From contig VICG01000010.1 in NCBI GenBank assembly GCA_008692225.1, positions 2,046,001 to 2,110,000 of the forward strand: a DNA stretch of 64,000 nt, read 5' to 3'. This DNA comes from Monilinia fructicola. Lineage: Eukaryota; Ascomycota; Leotiomycetes; Helotiales; Sclerotiniaceae. Under the pieces are notes generated by a model. The model saw nothing but the letters and a program-made list of their open reading frames with translations. It was not told the DNA's origin and searched no databases. Below, piece after piece: positions 60,641 to 64,000 of the stretch. How positions within the stretch are numbered: position 1 is the stretch's first letter; the number at the start of each line of letters is the position of its first letter. Both the position numbers and the translations under genes were made by a program.

Positions 60641-61060
60641 AGTCCACAGTTCATGCAAGGCATTCAAAATTTCCATATCCACAGTGGTGTAGGGGTAGTG
60701 GTCGAGAGGAGATAGGATGAAATAGATCCGAACGAAGATAAAGCTAAAACTTACCATCATGCCCGTGGTGGTTCTAACACATGGAGACCTCGCGTCCGGT
60801 GTGCGCGAGATGCTATTGTTTGTGTTCAATTCGCATATATATATAGATATAAACAAGGCCCTCCCCTTCCCTTCCCTATCATTCATATCAAAATCTCCCA
60901 CCCCCCTCCTCCCCCCTTCATCTCACTCCAAACATGAACGCGAGTTTCGAACCCCCCACCCCCAAACCCTCCCGTACAAAACCGGCTCCTCAAACCCCCA
61001 GCTAACACCCTCAACATCATTCCATCGCTCCTCCTCACCTACGAACCTACGAATCGACCA

Positions 61061-61083
61061 CCCTAGCCCTAACCCTAACCTAA
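61061..61083. repeat. Short telomere-like tract (CCCTAA)
   Basis: Contains CCCTAGCCCTAACCCTAACC, that is two perfect and one variant copy of the CCCTAA telomere unit, internal to the window. Too short to indicate a chromosome end. Confidence 0.6.
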
Positions 61084-61303
61084 CACAAATACACACATAC
61101 CTGAACCCTACCTACCTAACTCTCTGCGTTTATATATTTCCATGGATATGTATATATGAATATCGAAAAGCGAAAGGGAAGTACAAAAATCCACACAATC
61201 CCCTTCCCCCCCTTTTCCAATTCACTTCGCCTCGCCAAGAACATTCACTCACTCACTCACTTGACTTCAACACTTCAACACTTCAACAACTCACTCACCC
61301 TCA

Positions 61304-61382
61304 CCCTCACCCTCAGTGACCCCCAAGCCCAAACCCAAACCCAAACCCAAACCCAAGTCCAAGTCCAAGTCCAAGCCCAAGC
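61304..61382. repeat. (CCCAAA)n / (CCAAGT)n minisatellite
   Basis: Tandem CCCTCA, then CCCAAA, then CCAAGT units in sequence. Confidence 0.75.
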
Positions 61383-63080
61383 ACACATCCGAGGACCAAC
61401 CCAACCCAACACACAACACAACCCAACATAACACAACACAATACAACAGCCCCAGAGACAAAACAAAAGGAAAAATGCCCACTCCATGATCACCACCTCA
61501 TTCTCACCGGACCACCCCCCTCGCACCATCGTGTTTATATTTCCTTCCCTCTCCTCCCATCCCATCCCTCCCATCCCACTCCTCCCACCCCATCCCTCCC
61601 CAACTCCCACCCAGCCACCCATCCCATCCCATCCGCAAACCACCACCTCAAAACCAAACATCCCCCCATTCCCCATTCCCCATCCCCTTTTCCCCCTCCA
61701 CAAAAATCCTCTTCCCTCACCCCTTTTACCCCGCCACCCCACCTCGCCTATCGACCCCTTATTTGCCCCCCCCCCCTTGCCCCTTGACTTTCTTTTATTT
61801 TCCTTTAATATATATACATACATACCTAATACACACCTAATAATATATACCTATATATACCTAATATATACATACCTAATATATACATACCTAATATAAT
61901 ATACTAATATATATCAATATATACAATACCTAATATATACATACCTAATACATAACATAAAATCCCTTTCCAACATCACAACATCACAACATCACAATAT
62001 CACAATATCAATCGATTCCCCTCTTTCATTTGTATATACTCACTCATATACTCACACACACTCACACACTCACTCCCACACTCACTCCCACCCTTCATAC
62101 ATTCATATATAAAATTAGAATTCAATCAAGTCATTTTTGGACAAACTTTTTTGATTCCGACTAACAAAAAGAACCTGACCTGAATATCAATGGAATATTT
62201 TCGATATCCAAACTCCAATACACCTACTACACCAAGTCAAACAAAACTTCATCACCATTCACCAAAGGAAAAACAGCCAAAAGTGAAAAAGACATATCTA
62301 TCAAGGGCATTATTAAACTATGATACAAAGCTTTGTATGACCAGACGCCAGATTCAAGTTGTTAAAGTTTGCTGCAGTGCCTACCGATGCATTACAGAAT
62401 CTGATTCCGAGTCTTGATCCCCAGAAACTCCACTATTCTCCTCCTCCATCTTGATCAACTTCAACATTGCATATACCAAATGTATGATCTGGAGGTTCAC
62501 TTTCGAAATGTCAACCCAGTTTATTGAATACCGCACACAAAATATTGTGAGAAAACTCTCCGTCGACTTCGCAGTTAATCATCCCTCCCCGCATTCTTGT
62601 TCCCCTCCTTTCCCCAAATCATATAACGGCCCCTCAGATTTTGATAACGCAAAAGAGAAAAGATAAGGAGGAAGAAAATTGGAAGACGTCGTGTGATTGT
62701 AGTAAAGTTGAAAAAAAAAGAGGTCTTTGCAGGGATATCGTCGCAAGGTCCCAGTGCTTAAGAACGCTGATGAAAAGCAATGCAATAGGACCTCCCATAG
62801 AAACAAAAATGTCGAAATGAAGAATTATTTTGCACAGGATCTTGTATGCGCAACCAGTTGAGATCCTTACTTCACTGTGCCGGGAGTATTTGATCAGGGA
62901 AGACCATCTCTGTCGCGTAAGTATAAGGAAGACTGTTGTAAAGGCTTCGACCAATCTATGCCGAAAACCACGATAATTAAGAAGTCGTATGGGAGGTTGA
63001 TTAAGTAAAAACGGAATTGCCAAACAAAAATGACACCGCATGCGACGAGAATTCGTTATCGTCGAAATAATAGACCAAAT

Positions 63081-64000
63081 CTACATGGCCCAAACCTTGA
63101 GCTGAAGTGGGAGCAAGAGAGTGTAAGTTATGTGGACCAGAGTTTGAGCTGAAGGAAGAAATGAAAAGTCAGTTTGAGAGACATTGAGAATCAAAGAGAA
63201 TAGAAAGCCATGGTGACTTACCAGAGAATCCCACGATCCAGTGCACACAAACTCATCCCATCATTACTAACGCCCAAACAACTAACACGATTGTCATGGC
63301 CAACCAGGGATCCGACTTTTTCAGCACGAGTAATATCCCATACCTAAAAGGAGAGTTAGAATCAAGCATCACCATGACAGAAAGATTGTTTTACCTTGCA
63401 CTCAAAATCATCATAACCAGCAAACAAGAGTCTACCAGATACGGAACAGGCGACAGAAGTGATACCACAAAGGATAGACTCATGCTAGATATGGTTAGTG
63501 ACCAGCTTGGTAGAGGTAAGAGGTAAGAGCTTACGCCATATTGATTCAGTTCTCTGTCTGCACGAATATCAAATAATCGGCAGGTCGCATCATCCGAACC
63601 TGTGACAAAGGAGTGACCGTCGGGAAAGAATTGGATGGCATTGATGTCTGATTCATGTCCTGCGAAAGTTTGAACAGCCTTGCCAGCACGAACATCCCAA
63701 AGTTTCGCAAAAGGCGTCGCAAGCACCAGAGACAAATGTATTTTGGTTGGTTGGGTTAATACTGATGCTCATAACATCACCTAAATGGTCTGCGAACTCC
63801 GTCACCTTTGATCCTGTTTCGACATCCCACTTCATACATGTCATGTCGCCAGACGATGTGAGTATACTGCGATCATTGATAAATCGACAACAGGAAAGGT
63901 AACCTGAGTGTCCAGATAGTTCACGAGCGACTCGTGTAGGGCCATCGCGATTTGAATTTAAGTTGTAGATGGAACAAATGTTATCCAATCCACCACAGGC
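63081..64000 (-). CDS. G-protein beta subunit (5' end outside the window)
   Basis: WD40 beta-propeller that pairs with Ggamma and couples receptors to MAPK/cAMP signalling at the plasma membrane. Visible exons: beyond 64000-63535, 63484-63395, 63343-63222 and 63101-63081. Family landmarks run in order: [104 protein letters not shown] and the terminal LKVWAM. Two one-base indels interrupt the frame: an extra T (minus strand) in the run at 63711-63714, before [10 protein letters not shown], and a missing base near 63245, before TGSWDSL. After correction exon three is 123 bases. Introns have GTAAGC, GTAAAA and GTAAGT donors. About one quarter to one third of the protein (N-terminal coiled coil and first blade) lies outside. 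Confidence 0.94.

Larger units (their letters stand above)
54933..63080. other. 8 kb gene-free, microsatellite-rich region
   Basis: No supported gene in about 8.1 kb. The sequence is packed with GGAT/CCAT tetranucleotide runs (55558-55640, 56235-56268, 59064-59087, 59322-59352, 60300-60325). It also holds CT/CA-rich plus-strand stretches (57570-58700, 60860-61800) and AT/GT dinucleotide-like tracts (60550-60640, 61800-61960). Open frames in it (57566-58108, 60428-60901, 60759-61319, 61275-61823) are repeat translations of Ser/Pro/His/Thr or Tyr/Ile/Thr. The last part (62190-63040) has short frames without features. It could contain long UTRs or non-coding RNA. Confidence 0.55.

Noticed and set aside
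60428..60901. 157-residue minus-strand frame rich in Tyr-Ile-Thr
   Set aside because: The Tyr/Ile/Thr alternation comes directly from the TATATG/GTGTAT repeat.
61275..61899. Overlapping long frames on both strands (Trp/Gly-rich and Pro/His-rich)
   Set aside because: They mirror CCCATCC/CCCAAA-type low-complexity DNA; no protein-like composition.

Overview
The window is nuclear DNA of a filamentous ascomycete. Twenty of the 22 genes called carry recognisable or clearly gene-like eukaryotic proteins. Introns are short (mostly 47-100 nt) with GTAAGT/GTATGT-type donors. The gene set is typical of Pezizomycotina: Erg6 sterol methyltransferase, DUF1993, Slt11, Zuo1 and a Mte1/Dbl2-type DUF2439 protein. 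From general protein resemblance I would guess Leotiomycetes (Botrytis/Sclerotinia-like), but that is inference. There is no rRNA, CRISPR array, recognisable tRNA or intact transposon.

Layout. 1-2.6 kb: gene-free DNA with a long (ATTATTT)n array. 2.6-15.4 kb: a conserved coiled-coil fungal protein, a BAR-SH3 adaptor, a DUF2439 genome-stability protein and a Cys-rich, membrane-anchored protein, separated by wide gene-free gaps. 16.6-23.2 kb: a more accessory-looking stretch with a DUF1993 protein, a possible lectin-like protein, orphan small proteins and two AT-rich islands. 23.3-31.2 kb: a housekeeping block of ERG6, SLT11, MZM1 and ZUO1. 32.2-45.1 kb: a large dynamin/SLIP-GC-like GTPase, a complex I NDUFA8 subunit, an FG nucleoporin (NUP57/Nup54), a GNAT acetyltransferase, TOM5 and mitochondrial glycine decarboxylase P protein. 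49.6-53.1 kb: a GC-rich divergent pair, a 2-oxoglutarate/Fe(II) oxygenase and an ACMSD-type amidohydrolase. 54.0-64.0 kb: a phosducin-like Gbeta chaperone and the G-protein beta subunit itself (5' end cut by the window edge), separated by about 8 kb of microsatellite-rich gene-free DNA.

The most striking property is that at least eight otherwise well-conserved genes carry single-base frameshifts. Most lie in short homopolymers, in both directions, with no accompanying stop codons or domain loss. Adding or removing one base at each point restores a continuous family-like protein, and the total coding length then becomes a multiple of three. Housekeeping genes are affected (gcvP, Gbeta, NDUFA8, TOM5, NUP57), so uncorrected assembly indels are the simplest explanation. 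Real decay remains possible for the densest cases: the GNAT with six indels and the GTPase with five.

Functionally, several genes act in mitochondria (TOM5, NDUFA8, MZM1, GcvP). The phosducin-like protein and the Gbeta subunit are an obvious functional pair. I did not find a convincing undescribed system. The best leads are the GTPase with two GC-AG introns, the recurrent TACGGAGTA motif and the large repeat-rich gap next to the Gbeta gene.
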